NCBI GenBank assembly: GCA_963691655.1
Contig: OY829328.1
Location: 12,478,704-12,542,703 of the forward strand
Source of the DNA: Toxonevra muliebris
Taxonomy: Eukaryota > Arthropoda > Insecta > Diptera > Pallopteridae
Direction of reading: 5' to 3'
DNA length: 64,000 nt
Part shown: positions 47,101-55,649 of the stretch, one piece after another
Layout: every line of letters begins with the position of its first letter
How positions within the stretch are numbered: the stretch's first letter is position 1
Notes under the pieces: generated by a model
Seen by the model: only the letters and a program-made list of their open reading frames with translations
The model's database searches: none
What the model was told of the DNA's origin: nothing
Translations under genes and position numbers: made by a program

Positions 47101-50079
47101 TCACAATTTATAACTTGCTTATATTTTTAATATATTTATCTAATGAAAGCAATATGAAACTGCTGCATGCAGCAATATAATATAATTTTCATATTTTTTT
47201 TTTTATATTCTAAAAAAGCATCTACATTTCATATAGGAGTGTTTTTACTTCTTGGCCAGGTCAAACTTGCCACAAAAAAGAAAAAAAGTAAATTTTTGGA
47301 ATAATTATAGGAAAAATATTCTGGATCAGATCTGCGGCACTACTATCTATGAATCTAAATCACTACAGGAGTAAAATGTCCTCAGTTCGGAAATTCCAGG
47401 TTCACAATTTCCATATATTCCTTAACTTAGCTGTAATATACTTTTAGAGTTACCCAGAAACAGCGACATGAACTTAGTAAGTCTCTGTTTCCTTAGCGGT
47501 GCTTAATTAGAGTGAAAAAAAATTAGTAATGAAGAATAAGTTTTTTTGGGAAGTTTTCTGATGACTTGGGACACGTGAGACACGAAAAAAAAGTTTTTTG
47601 GGATTTTTAATTTTTTGAGGTTAGGGACGACAAGTAACATTTCCCGTGGAAAATAATATTAGATTGATGTTTATCAACTGAAATTACACAAAAATAGGCT
47701 TTTCCCGTTTTATGATGACTTCAGTAAGCGCGAGACCCGAAAAACAGCCTTTTTGGATCTTTTTTGAGGTTAGGGACAACACGTAGCATTTCCCGTGAAA
47801 AATAATATTAGATTCATATTCAGCGAGAAAAAATATATGAAAAAAGGCTTTATCTATTATTTTATGATGACTTGGGTAAACGTACGCTTGATAAAACTAT
47901 TCTTTCAAGGTGAGGTGGTAGACTTGCAGCCGCCATATTGGTCCGCCATCATGTCAAATCCAAACAGGTCTTGTTGCATTCGAAACTAGAGATAATAAGC
48001 TTTTATTTGAGCCCAAACCTGCCACAAAATACTTTAACCAATTTTGGACCCGGGGGGGGGGTCTCCCGTTCATAGAGAATGTCCCATATACATACCTATT
48101 ACTGTGAATTACTAAATTACTAAAACTAAATTTTAGATCCGGTTTCTTTATTGGTTGAAGCCCGATCTATTTCAAAGAAAGTTTATCAAAATCGGTTGGA
48201 AAATATAAATTTTACAATAAATTCATAAATAGCAAACCGATTATATGATTGGAAAGGGTTGTATATACAGTTGATAGGAAATTTAATTTTAATCATTTGA
48301 TCAAAGTTCTTTAAAATCATTTAGCAAGAACCGGAGATATTGGCAATCAGGTAAAAATATGTATTTTTTTTTCTAAATTAAAAATATGGAAATTTTGCAA
48401 TATCTCGAAAACTCTCCTACTTTAACTTTTGATTGAATCTATTTTCGTATTCAGAGCGCAATTTTACATATGAAATGGTTGTCTAATGCTATAGCTTAAA
48501 ATCGCTGTAAACTAGTGTAATGAGCCTTAGGGGGAGATTCCGATTTAAGGGATTGAATAAATTTTTTTTTACGGATTTTTATAATTTACAAATGGTCATA
48601 GTTCAGTAACATGAGAAGCGTTTTTCTCGAGACACTTTTTCACGAATGGTTTGTACACAATATCTCTGAAACTACTGTAAAAATATATGTTTTTTGGAAA
48701 CACTCCATAATTCTAAATAGAATTCAATAAAGGTTAACCATTTTAATTCGCCTCAACGCAGTATTTTTTTTTTTTTTTTTTTTGTTAGTATATTTTAAAA
48801 TATTCACAAAATAATTAACCAAAAAATAAAAACTGAAAACAAAGGCAAACAAAGAAAAATATTTACTTTATAGAATAAAGTAGGTACATCCACACGCAAA
48901 AAAATTGTAAATAAATTAAAAAAAAAACATTAAAGAAAATAAAAATAAAAACACAACAAAAAGTTTATAAAAATGTGGCCCGATTGCAATAAATCAAAAT
49001 AATCAAAATATGATTAGGAAATTTTTTATTTTTGTTATGAAATTTCATTAAATGATAAGTTTTTATGTTAATAAAAATAATTAATAAAATAATGCAAAGA
49101 ATGCAAGTTTGTTTGTATTACGTGTTGTTGTGAATCACAAGAACCGAAATTTAGCAATTACTACTGCTATAGACTTTGATCATGTGACGTCATAAGCGTA
49201 TCGTATGTGGTTTGTTATAAAAAACCAAAACAGCTGAACTTTCAAGATCACATTCCCGTAAAACGCGAATATCTTGTAAAAACATACGATTCGTTATGAG
49301 AATGTAGCAATAAATTCAGTTGTTGTACATACGCTCAGCACCACAATAGAGAAATAATTAAACAAGCTGGTGGTGTGCACATATTGTCTGTCTATATGTC
49401 TATTTGCCTGATCGACATACGACACTGGTTTGAAAGCTGAAAAGAAGAAGATTTCTGTATTCCTCTATAGATACATATGTATTTACGTCGTCAATTAATC
49501 GGTGGCGCAGAAACCGGTTACATGATGCTATAAATATTTCTTGTTTCTGTGAATTACTAAATCATAATAAAAACAAGAAAGCCCGAACAAACAAAAAACA
49601 TTTAAAAAAAAAAAAAAAACACAAAAATATTTGTAGATACATATGTATATTATAAATTTTTGCGCATTAAATTTATTTTTAATTTTATGCGCAAGAATCC
49701 GAAAAATGACATCAGTTTGTTCAAGTTGAATGAAATTTGCATTTGAGATCAAACAAAGCAAACAAACTTTACAAAATATATTTTAATAAAAAATAATTTA
49801 GTGTAATGGCATTTAAGCAAAATTTTATTATTTTTATTTATATTGTATATGCACATACATATATAAATTTTATTTAACAATTTTCAAATGATATTATATA
49901 TACATATACCCATATATATTTAAAATTTGTTTATCATTTATGATTTTTTGTTTATATGTGAAAATCTTAAAACACGATTAATGAGCGTGTTTACTTATGT
50001 CCAAAAAGTTGTGAAAACAACCGAAAATATATATTTATCTGTAGACATATTTGTAGAAAATATTATACCCCCATCCAAA

Positions 50080-50111
<32 letters not shown>

Positions 50112-53100
50112 TACAATGAAAGTGCATAGTTATTTTTGACGTATACTGTATGTTCACTTTTTGCACATGGTTTTAAATTAATAATAAGTATGTATCGAAA
50201 TCTCTTGTTTTTAGTTTAATTTTATTTTTTAGATAACATCATATGTTGGCCTAAGTAGCGCCACCACGTTTCTGATAACACACACTTGTGATTAGTTGTT
50301 GTTCTGGCGAAATATATTCTGTCAAATGAATACCGGGAATTATTCTTTTAAAAATCCTAAAGTTTGTACTATTATACAATACATAATTCCCACATAGAGT
50401 TTTGACGCGATCTGACGACCAGTTTGTTTGTATACATTTGTTAATTAGGGTAGTCGACCTGAAGTGTGCTTTGCAATTTTTAAAATAGATAAAAATATCG
50501 AACCAAGGAGATTTCTTCAAAATTTGTTTTACAGAATTTTTTGCTGAATCGTTAAGTGTTGAAGGATTTTTATCGAAAAGCGATTGAAAACTTGCCTGGC
50601 CAGAATTCAACGCCTTCGACTGACGAAAATATAGTCAAAATGAATGAGAGAAATGGTTCGATATCTGAGCATGTCTCACGAACCTATTCGAACTATTTTA
50701 GTTAAACCAGCTGTCTACACGTTTTGGATAATAAGCCAAATTCGAAAAATTTGCATTCAAATCGCGTCAAAAATCCATATGGCAATTAGGTATATTAGTA
50801 AAAATATGTTTAATTAAAATCCACAAGGAAGTAAACATCACGTGGACTCCAAAAATAAGACAGAAAGTTCTATCGTATATTTCAAGAATAAGCTAAAAAA
50901 AAATCTTACAAAACAGAAAAAAAAAATAGCACTAAGGATCTAACAAAAGTAAAACGGAGAAAAAAATATAACCTCAAGTTTATGGAACTTTTTTGTTCCC
51001 ATAATTATTCCACTAAACTTTTAAATATTCATAAGCATTTAAAAACATTTATATTTGTAAATAATTTTAATAACAAATACATAGTTTGTTTTTTAAGCAA
51101 CTGTATATTATTAATGTGATTTTAGTTCTCAAATTATTAAATAGTTGGTGAATCCAGGGTGATACTTATATAGATACATACATATTTACAGCTTTAACTT
51201 GCTAGTTATGTACTTTATTTATGAGTAATTTTTGTTTTTAAATAAAATTCTTATTCATATATTTCATAAAATGACTCACAATTTCGTTTTAAAAAATATA
51301 TGAAAAACGGGCGTGCGAATAGTAAATGAAGAAGCAAACCTTAAAAAAACTCTATCAACAAAAGCAGAAAACAATAACCACAACAAAAGTTAACAATACA
51401 AAAGTCAGCATTTCAAAATAGTACAGAAAACAAAAAACGCTTAAAATAAACATTAAAAAGAGAAGTAACTACTGAAAGAAAAATATATAAAACACAAAAA
51501 TGGTATAAGGAAAATATACATAGATGAGAAAAAATAAAAATAGTAAGTTAAATAATTATTGCTTGTCGTAAACGTAAATTTCGTATAGCAAAAACAATAG
51601 AAGGAAACAAAAAAAAAACACACATTTAAACAAAGCAAAAATAAAAGAGGTTAGATCATCGACACTAAGCAAACTGGTGATATTGAAAGCAAAAACGACA
51701 TTACTATAGTTACTAAAAATATACAGAGATTTTTAATGTCAATTGAAAAAATGTTGAACTTATGCACGAGCGTACAAGTGATGATGAACGGCCCTCATGA
51801 CAATAAATAGAATAAGGGAGTGACAGTCATGCCAAACGAAAAGGGTGGGAAAGTAGGGAAAGTGTGTGTGGTACAAAGATTGGGTATGGTACCACTACAT
51901 GGATATCTACAGCAATAAAAGTATTCAGAAAATTCATATATACAATATAATGCAGTTGAGAACAATTGGCATCAATTGCTTTTCAAATCAAATGAATATC
52001 TACTGTCAGTGCAAAAAAATAGAAAAAGCTTCTCGATTTGAATTCTAAAAAATGAAGCAAAAATGAATTGCAATTCAATTATGCGATTTTATACAAATAG
52101 CTAGACCCAGTACAAAATCCGATGGGTGATGATGAATGAATTCAAGCTGTGGAGAAAGTTTGAAAGGAATAGAAAAATTTGATAGAATTTCTCATACAAG
52201 GATACACAAAATTACATCTACAACTTCTGCTCATCGATTTGGGGTAACAACATAGTGAAATGAAAAATTATTTTGTTATTTTAAGCGATTTCAAGAAGAT
52301 TTATTTTGTCCATAATACAGATTTTTTTCTGCTTTGCTTGCTGCTCCATTATGTTTCAGCGAAACCAAATTTACCTAATTTATTTATGTACGAATTTCTC
52401 TTTCGAATACTGTATAGAGTTTTTTAAATATTTCTATAGTCAAGTAGTTATTTCTTGTTGAAACATTTTCTTTAACTTTGCTTCCATTTATGCAAAGCAT
52501 ACAAAAAGTACGCAACTTCCTACTGGGACTGATACATGTACATCTACGCTTCTGTGTGCTTTTATAAGTAGAAACGTGACTGTCTATATTTTACTATTGT
52601 CAGCAAAGAGTTGCAGCGACTACCACTTTAGGATGATTGATAATATTAATAATAAATAAATAGAAACATTTTTAAATAGTTTACATAACTAGGTAGAACA
52701 ATGTATTCATCGTCATTTGTATGCAATAGTTACAATTTATTAGCTAAAAAGAAATTGACATGCTTTTAGTAAATGTGATTACGTTATTTTGAGTTTGAGC
52801 CAAATATTTGTATCAAAATGTGATTATTTAATTCTATTTTAGTTGATAAGCAAATGAGTTTGCACTGATTTCCTGTTATTTTCTTATTTTTTCTTGTTTT
52901 TATACTTTTACGTGTTAATTAGTCTAGTTAAGTATGCCAATTAATTGAGAGCGGAGAATTCTTGAACCCTATAATTAATCGTACGACAAGCGATAATAAT
53001 TAAAAAGTAGGTATGTATAAGTGAAATGAGGTTAAGAATATAAACTATTTGACTTAAATTTTAAACTTGTGTATTACGCGTCTTTGACAATAAGAATTTA

Positions 53101-55649
53101 ACTCAAATACTTAGAATTTAAGAATAACGCGCTAATTTTAGCAAAGTTTAGTGCAGTAGCGCCCACAATTCAAAGAATATACTTAACCCATTTGTTCATA
53201 AACGAAACTAGGAACTGCAAAAATAAAACAACTTTGTGAAATGTAGGGATCATAAAACATACACTTTTTAATTTTAGGAAAAATTGTTTTCATACTTTTT
53301 CAGGCCTTCTAAGTCATGCAAAAAATAACATTTGGGCTGAAGAAAAAGTTAAAACTGATTTTTGAACTGATGAAAGATTTCTGCATTGACGTTTATCATT
53401 GATATAGTCTGTGGTAAAATCGATTGCGTATATTTACTTGATTTAATAAAGTTCAATGTTCCAGCAAGATATGTACGCCATGGTCGCTTCTTTGCCCTTG
53501 GAAACTCTATGCTAGGGATGAGTCAATTTTATCTAATATTATTAGCTGTAGTATTGACTTGTATCTTTCTTTTTCTCGTACTGCCTTTAATTCTGTTTTA
53601 GTAAATTATTTTTAACTTGCTTTTTCCTGAATATGTAAATTTACCTAGCTTAAGTACTATTCTGTTCTAGTCTGTAAGATTGTTAACTTTTATAGACTTA
53701 ATAATAATAAATGAAATGAAATAAATTAAACTAGATACTTCTAATAGTGCCATCAGCATCTATTGTAGAAAACAAGAAATTTACTTTTACGATGATGCAA
53801 AAAATCGTTTTCCTACAAAATGTTGTCTCTAAAATGCTATTATCGTCTGGTTAAATAAACTTTGGAGAAAAAAAAATATATAAGAATTTCCTGAGATGGT
53901 ACAATAAGCACTTTTTTGTCGAATCTAAACATAAATGGGTTAATTGACATAGAATTTATTTTTAAGCATATATGTGAATTTTTTAATTGATATGATACAA
54001 AGGAAAAAGATAATTCGTTCGATATCACAATTAAATAAATAAAATATAATTATACCAACAAGTGCAAGTGGGAGCATTTCCAGCAAGTACTCATTTAGTT
54101 TTTGTTCGACTTATTTTATATACTACTGCCTAGAGTCGACAGATGTGAGCAAGTCTAGCTATAGATTATAAGAAAGTTTATAGCATTTTAACATAAAAAT
54201 ATATGTATACTTTTTCTATTAAAGTTTATTAGCATTTTCTTTCAATGTTCATAAAGATATAATTATATATAGCGCTCTTACGTTTTTTTTTATCTTATTT
54301 TTTACAATGAAAATAAAATTGTTGATAAACTAAAAGACTTATAAAAAATAATATTTCATCACAACAAAAGCTTATTTTTCTTCTTCTTTGAGAATAATAA
54401 ATACAGTTGGGTATTATCTTGTAAAAGTAAAAATTTCTTGTTTTCATCTTATAGAATATAATTGTGATTAGTTTAATGTTTTGCTCAGCTCTAGTGGCTT
54501 AAGCTTCTGGTTGATACTTATAAAAATACAGAGAAGTTACAACTTGTTTTTATTGTTTTTTGCGCACATGCACATAAGTACACGAAGACTAATGGTACTT
54601 GTGAAAACGGGAACATGAACCCAGCACCAAGAAGAGACATTAAAGTCATCATCTTTTTGGTAGGAATTTTGAAGATAACAAATGGCTCCTTCCACGGTAA
54701 AATAGTGACCAAATTAAAAAAAAATTTAAAGTAATTAAATAAATTTAACTTATTTTTTGTTACGGAATACTTTAGTTTTAGTGTTTTAAAATAAATGCAA
54801 TTATATTATTATCTAGCTTTCAATCAACCGTTACCTTGGAATAACCCAAAAAGAATGGTATCCATTTAGAGTTTAACACAATTTTTTATTTTTTATTATA
54901 TTTTTCTAATGTCATCAGTTCTTGTTATTATTTTCTGTGAATACGAATTCGGTCGAGCCCTTTTTGTGTTTTTTTTGTTTATTTACTGTACCCACATGAG
55001 AGAGTAGGCTTCGAAATGCTTTTATGTCTTTAGTTGTATGCTGCAGGAAAGTGTGCATTTTTGCGATACCTCAATTTGATGCTGTAAAGTAATGTGACTA
55101 TTGGAATGCAATAATTGAAATTTACGTAGCTGTGCACTTTGACTAGCGATTTTAATTTTTTTTTTTATAACTTAATAATAACTAATCAAATATTCGGAGT
55201 AGTATATAAGGATTACAATTTTTTGATGCTCAGGGGTTCAAAAAACTAGACTTTTTCGCAATAACATTTTTATTTTTTACAAAGAAATAAAGTTCACAAC
55301 CGGACTACTTTATTTATTTGCATACAACGAGTTAATGCTAAAAGAGCACGGAAAAATATCAATACTACACATACATTTATAGGTAAGTGCCACTTAAAAT
55401 AAATAAAAGCATAAAGTTCCTAAAATTATGCTTCATTTGCAAATTGCCTAAACTGCCAATTTATATGATAAATATAACTATTTCGCCTAAAAGTAAGTTT
55501 CATTATTCAATACAAAAAAAAAATTAAAAATAAATAACTAAACTTTCACTTACCAAATCGACAGAAAGTCCACACAGATCCGCAAGCCATGTGAAGGTGC
55601 GGCTACCACCGTAATTGTCGTTTTCAATGAATTTTGGTGATTCCAACAT
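17158..55649 (-). CDS. oys: oysgedart: MBOAT1/2-type lysophospholipid acyltransferase
   Basis: Eight coding exons on the complement: 55649-55554, 21345-21122, 20499-20331, 20244-20074, 19922-19575, 19483-19283, 19206-19075 and 17916-17158. Phases agree throughout and give 699 residues. The protein is a multi-pass ER enzyme that reacylates lysophospholipids (the family prefers lyso-PS, lyso-PE and lyso-PC). Exon 1 encodes SRTFTWLADLCGLSVDL, the family's N-terminus. Exon 2 has membrane helices (HAFALTLGLVFGYFCFG). Exon 4 has LNFQGLMAGPMVFYKDYIDF. Exon 6 carries the catalytic pair: Asn349 in INNWNCGTNRWLR and His381 in LSAVWHGFYPGYYLTF. Exon 8 ends the last helix (YLCLHMVALITIFILPKF) and adds a long hydrophilic Gln/His-rich tail of about 220 residues not needed for catalysis. 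In Drosophila oys acts with nessy in germ cell migration and spermatogenesis. Intron 1 is 34.2 kb. Confidence 0.93.
18212..18511 (+). mobile_element. tRNA-derived SINE in the last intron of oys
   Basis: A Pol III box A match, TAGCCTAGTGG, lies at 18220-18230, and a box B-like GGTTTAAATCT at 18264-18274, at tRNA-like spacing. A tRNA-unrelated body follows, with a simple tail AATAATAGTAATAGTAGT (about 18493-18511). An 8-bp direct repeat TTAAAAGT flanks it at 18204-18211 and 18512-18519. An internal A run (about 18285-18299) sits after the tRNA-like head. It is inserted opposite to oys within intron 7. Box B is degenerate, so this copy may be silent. Confidence 0.72.
18855..18910. repeat. CT-rich simple tract
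   Basis: Near-pure pyrimidine run of TACTCTCTCTCTATCTCTC type in oys intron 7; GA-rich on the sense strand of oys. No function assigned. Confidence 0.6.
22097..23365. mobile_element. piggyBac-like non-autonomous element in the foldback arm
   Basis: Flanked by TTAA on both sides (22093-22096 and 23366-23369). The ends read CCCTGGATGTACATGC on the left and, reverse-complemented on the right, CCCTTTAAGGACATGC. TTAA duplication with CCC termini is the piggyBac hallmark. Removing it restores ...GAT-TTAA-TCAAGCAGTATA, which matches the opposite foldback arm (GATTTCAACAAACAGTATAC), so both borders are supported independently. The interior (1269 bp) has no transposase frame. It contains three copies of a 23-nt palindrome-like motif described separately. 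Confidence 0.75.
23160..23358. repeat. Inverted pair of CATGCTTCGTCG palindromic motifs
   Basis: The motif CATGCTTCGTCG-WWW-CGACGACG occurs at 23162-23184 (plus) and 23332-23354 (minus), and once more at 22134-22156 (plus). The flanks AAGG-x before and GCA after are shared. Each copy is itself nearly self-complementary around the WWW centre (CGTCGwwwCGACG). They sit subterminally in the piggyBac-like element. Confidence 0.75.
25327..25561. mobile_element. hAT-type MITE, 235 bp
   Basis: The ends read TAGAGATGGGCGCATGA on the left and TAGAGATGGGCGCGTGA on the right after reverse complement, a typical hAT tip. It is flanked by 8-bp duplications ATAAAAGC (25319-25326) and ATAAAAAC (25562-25569), differing at one base. 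The interior has three or four degenerate units of TACGTGAGCATGCGTGGGCG type. Confidence 0.8.
26815..26932. repeat. Inverted repeat hairpin nested in the CACACTGG element
   Basis: TTTTTTGAACGGGCAAAGTG at about 26817, continuing ATTGGG, pairs with CCCAATCAATTTGCCCGTTC at about 26902. The spacer is about 55-60 bases. It could be a small nested MITE or a structural part of the host element. Confidence 0.6.
27580..27770. repeat. Imperfect tandem repeat in the CACACTGG element
   Basis: TTGGTCACCAATGGGTTAAATC recurs with variation at about 27586, 27678 and 27703. A roughly 60-base block (TCAYCAATGGRTTAAATCAT... to ATGASTTTGGTSG) is present twice, near 27590-27650 and 27703-27770. Confidence 0.6.
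30618..31590 (-). mobile_element. mariner copy 1, internally deleted
   Basis: TA flanks both ends (30616-30617 and 31591-31592). The termini are CCTCCTTGATCAAAAAGTTC at 30618 and, reverse-complemented from the other end, CCACCTTGATCAAAAAGTTT. The transposase lies on the minus strand and is broken. In the 5' UTR a 24-base block containing GAGGGAATATCAACAACTTA is tandemly duplicated (about 31451-31498) beside an A tract. Confidence 0.88.
30671..31355 (-). pseudogene. mariner transposase pseudogene (copy 1)
   Basis: The start codon is at 31355 (MDLNLQQRTCIKF), with an in-frame TGA at codon 14. The helix-turn-helix part continues as TLEMVEKYIDNDSVKKTLVYQ and WHERFKSG to SGRPLTSKTDENVG. It then jumps from KIKEY with two stops straight to the region equivalent to LREAIRRKRPELW. 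The second catalytic block HDNAPSH and the third SPDLAPCDFFLF remain. About 120 residues, including the first catalytic Asp block (GDE-W), are absent. The C-terminal part from 30895 ends GDYIDLDE. It cannot produce an active enzyme. Confidence 0.85.
32945..33191. mobile_element. MITE-like element, 247 bp, GGTATTCACG termini
   Basis: The left end is GGTATTCACGGGTTGATGCA; the right end, reverse-complemented, is GGTATTCACGCGTTGATGCA. Further patchy inverted similarity follows (GCGAAAGTGC, AAAGTGC). No clear target duplication. Non-coding interior. Confidence 0.7.
33281..35178 (+). pseudogene. LINE ORF2 pseudogene: reverse transcriptase, RNase H, C-terminal Cys motif
   Basis: From 33281 the frame reads LENVIDNYVRTTVLKKFPLH, then RAGRSTETALYQL (RT motif 1-2), CAFLDIEGAFDNTPH (motif A, FLDIEGAFD), GCPQGGVFSPLMWS (motif B) and YADDIVIICRG (motif C, the catalytic YADD). 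Frameshifts near 33795 and 33850 lead to KFLGITLDQKLLWN, PKILRWMYTMVVRPTITYGSVVW and later frames. RNase H is degraded near 34400-34560 (ITWYTDGP, then DSQAAINTF). The C-terminus is readable as LLGTYNLKRFKECM..., LTGHCRLNYHL, and CRFCREDRESSKYIL, a CCHC-like end, with stop at 35176-35178. Several frameshifts and stops make it inactive. Confidence 0.85.
33281..35240 (+). mobile_element. 5'-truncated LINE with RT and RNase H remnants
   Basis: Flanked by a 10-bp target duplication TAGCTGCGTT (33271-33280 and 35241-35250). It ends in an AATAATAATAATAA tail. The body starts inside reverse transcriptase. The combination of RT, RNase H, a C-terminal Cys motif and a TAA-type tail suits the I/LOA/R1-related non-LTR group. 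Confidence 0.85.
35671..36121. mobile_element. Long-arm inverted repeat (foldback), about 450 bp
   Basis: The left arm 35671-35795 and right arm 35995-36121 are inverted copies of about 125 bases. Shared words include TTGGGCGTTCG, CCGTTGAAG, GGCGTTTTC-like, and the long GCATTTCTCGATGTTTACGT. The spacer is about 200 bases. No coding content. A transcript through it would fold into a long hairpin. Confidence 0.75.
37692..38108 (-). CDS. Hypothetical small membrane or secreted protein
   Basis: A 138-residue open frame on the same strand as oys within its first intron. It has two hydrophobic stretches (WAQVAFVCFIVVNVCASFLA and ILLLLFLKFINICACSLVAL-type). It then has a hydrophilic end SNSQKQKCDELAIENVSQET and RPGEWQYSTGFQLKFPH. 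The coding composition is less AT-rich than the surroundings. I do not recognise a family. Upstream exons are possible. It could be a lineage-specific gene nested in the intron or a chance frame. Confidence 0.3.
   Translation of the reverse strand: MIFLLVRTDRKTAVITIWAQVAFVCFIVVNVCASFLAKVKTIVPAFRQNMLLFTLPDVSFCVHRKILLLLFLKFINICACSLVALVTVELIISNSMSNSQKQKCDELAIENVSQETVAVIDRPGEWQYSTGFQLKFPH
38527..39362 (+). mobile_element. mariner copy 2, internally deleted, lacking its 5' terminus
   Basis: The right terminus GGGAACTTTTTGATCCAGGTGG is followed by TA (39363-39364). On the left, sequence shared with mariner copy 1 begins at about 38533 (GTTGTTGATATTCCCTC). The terminal repeat and the first part of the 5' UTR are missing, directly after a GGTAC that probably holds the TA target. 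It is inserted in the left arm of the TAGGCCGGGG element. Confidence 0.85.
38629..39309 (+). pseudogene. mariner transposase deletion derivative, open frame of 226 residues
   Basis: The frame is intact from MDLNLQQRTCIKFCVKNGFN to GDYFEGDYIDLDE and stop. It carries the paired helix-turn-helix N-terminus (TLEMVEKYFDNDS, YQWHERFKSG, SGRPSTSKTDENI, NNRKLTIRE). It then joins directly to HYLGVMRRLREAIRRKR, which in full-length mariners (about 345 residues) lies some 120 residues later. The first catalytic Asp block is therefore gone, while HDNAPSH and SPDLAPYDFFLF are kept. It could still bind DNA in principle but cannot catalyse transposition. It has the same junction as copy 1. Confidence 0.87.
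41332..42300. mobile_element. pogo-like element with GGGGAAAGG termini
   Basis: TA lies on both sides (41330-41331 and 42301-42302). The ends read GGGGAAAGGCATGCAGGTTG on the left and GGGGAAAGGCTTGCAGGTTG on the right after reverse complement, continuing AGAC. The word GCAGGTTGAGAC or its variant recurs inside at about 41685, 41709 and, inverted, at about 42090. The interior retains a short piece resembling the C-terminus of pogo/Tigger-type transposases. Confidence 0.72.
41764..41963 (+). pseudogene. Remnant of a transposase C-terminus with a Cys-rich finger
   Basis: One frame reads SSSDEDVDF, stop, LCMRNLPAKL..., VECNKCQQPLYLKCANITLS and YFTCRNCYSDADL, stop. The order (acidic serine stretch, then C-x2-C, C, C-x2-C with aromatic residues) resembles the PHD-like tail of insect pogo-type DDE proteins. 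The catalytic part is missing. Confidence 0.5.
43713..43957. mobile_element. MITE-like element, 245 bp, TCTGTGGTCACAAGGC termini
   Basis: The left end is TCTGTGGTCACAAGGCATAA; the right end, reverse-complemented, is TCTGTGATCACAAGGCATAA, both continuing CA. The interior includes TTTACGAGATATT but no coding sequence. AAAT adjoins both sides, if the first T is taken as flank. The word AAATCTGTGG recurs just outside at 43967. Confidence 0.7.
44016..45082 (-). mobile_element. Tc1-like element with CAGGGTGACAATCGTAAAG termini
   Basis: TA lies on both sides (44014-44015 and 45083-45084). The 26-bp ends are CAGGGTGACAATCGTAAAGT on the left and CAGGGTGACAATTGTAAAGT on the right after reverse complement, both followed by GACGCA. 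The transposase is on the minus strand. Confidence 0.9.
44140..44927 (-). pseudogene. Tc1-like transposase pseudogene
   Basis: It starts at ATG 44927: MDKENIRREIMKFHLANYCS, RQIAKALNLSSRTVDRAI (helix-turn-helix). A single in-frame stop (KIR-stop-RIKLNRR, near 44720) precedes SMRKIAKEVGVNRETVRII. The first catalytic block is kept: LFADEKIFTVEQHFN...DRMW, then VMVWAGVSANARTPLIFVEEG. After NEIWTILHLP the frame hits a stop. Homology resumes at once with DQEVLRRFPDRLKACVQAKG and GYIE, the C-terminus of this group (DD37D/maT-like by memory). The segment carrying the second and third acidic residues is deleted. Confidence 0.82.
46198..46856. mobile_element. hAT-tipped element filled with degenerate minisatellite
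   Basis: The left tip is CAGTGGTGGACCCGGAGG; the right tip, reverse-complemented, is CAGTGGCGGATCTAAGAT, and both run into TGGGCT. No 8-bp duplication could be matched. From about 46270 to 46800 the interior is a T/G-rich degenerate repeat of units like GGTTTGAATTTTGATCTGA and TTAGTCTGAATTTTGGTT. Confidence 0.6.
47545..47880. repeat. Tandem repeat, unit about 153 bp, a little over two copies
   Basis: The word TGATGACTT recurs at about 47560, 47714 and 47866. Between them GAGGTTAGGGACRACAMGTARC and ATTTCCCGTGRAAAATAAT (with TATTAGATT) occur in both units. Non-coding. Probably part of an old element. Confidence 0.7.
47990..48525. repeat. Fragment related to the foldback family end
   Basis: It ends at about 48508-48524 with GCTGTAAACTAGTGTAAT, the same terminal word as the foldback element at 24045-24062. 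Preceding similarity includes AATTTTACATATGAAATGG versus AATTTACATAGGAATTGG. A G run of about ten lies near 48053. Only one end is recognised. Confidence 0.45.
50251..50610 (-). other. Unrecognised open frame of 119 codons
   Basis: The frame reads MNSGQASFQSLFDKNPSTLN... to QLITSVCYQKRGGAT. It has no signal peptide or domain I recognise. Composition is not clearly coding and no splice partners were found. It could be a decayed element fragment. Confidence 0.2.
53386..53725 (+). pseudogene. 3' fragment of a non-LTR retrotransposon
   Basis: LLDLIKFNVPARYVRHGRFF and ALGNS resemble the last block of insect non-LTR ORF2 proteins (L-x-F-x-VP-R-x-x-R). A T-rich 3' UTR and an AATAATAATAAATGAAATG-type tail at about 53700-53722 follow. 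Only the extreme 3' end is present. Confidence 0.45.
55554..55649 (-). CDS. oys: First coding exon of oys
   Basis: ATG at 55649-55647, then MLESPKFIENDNYGGSRTF and TWLADLCGLSVDL, followed by the donor GTAAGT at 55553. It ends in phase 0 and joins to INFLICQMSALFL at 21345, reproducing the start of MBOAT1/2 proteins (WLADLxGL-x-D-x-(V/I)NF). It is separated from exon 2 by 34.2 kb of repeat-rich intron. Confidence 0.88.

Larger units (their letters stand above)
21346..55553 (-). other. Intron 1 of oys, 34.2 kb, transposon-rich
   Basis: Bounded by donor GTAAGT (complement of 55553) and acceptor TGCAG (complement just above 21345). It holds most of the mobile elements listed separately. Between these I see only AT-rich DNA without supported genes in 24064-25326, 25570-26405, 27825-30614, 31593-32944, 36122-38436 (except one hypothetical reading frame), 40555-41329, 42303-43712, 45085-46197, 46857-47530, 48530-53385 and 53730-55553. 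A run of about 29 A lies at 50079-50107. Confidence 0.85.

Noticed and set aside
49170..49215. CRE-like TGACGTCAT at about 49185
   Set aside because: A single short palindrome in a 34-kb intron with no supporting context.
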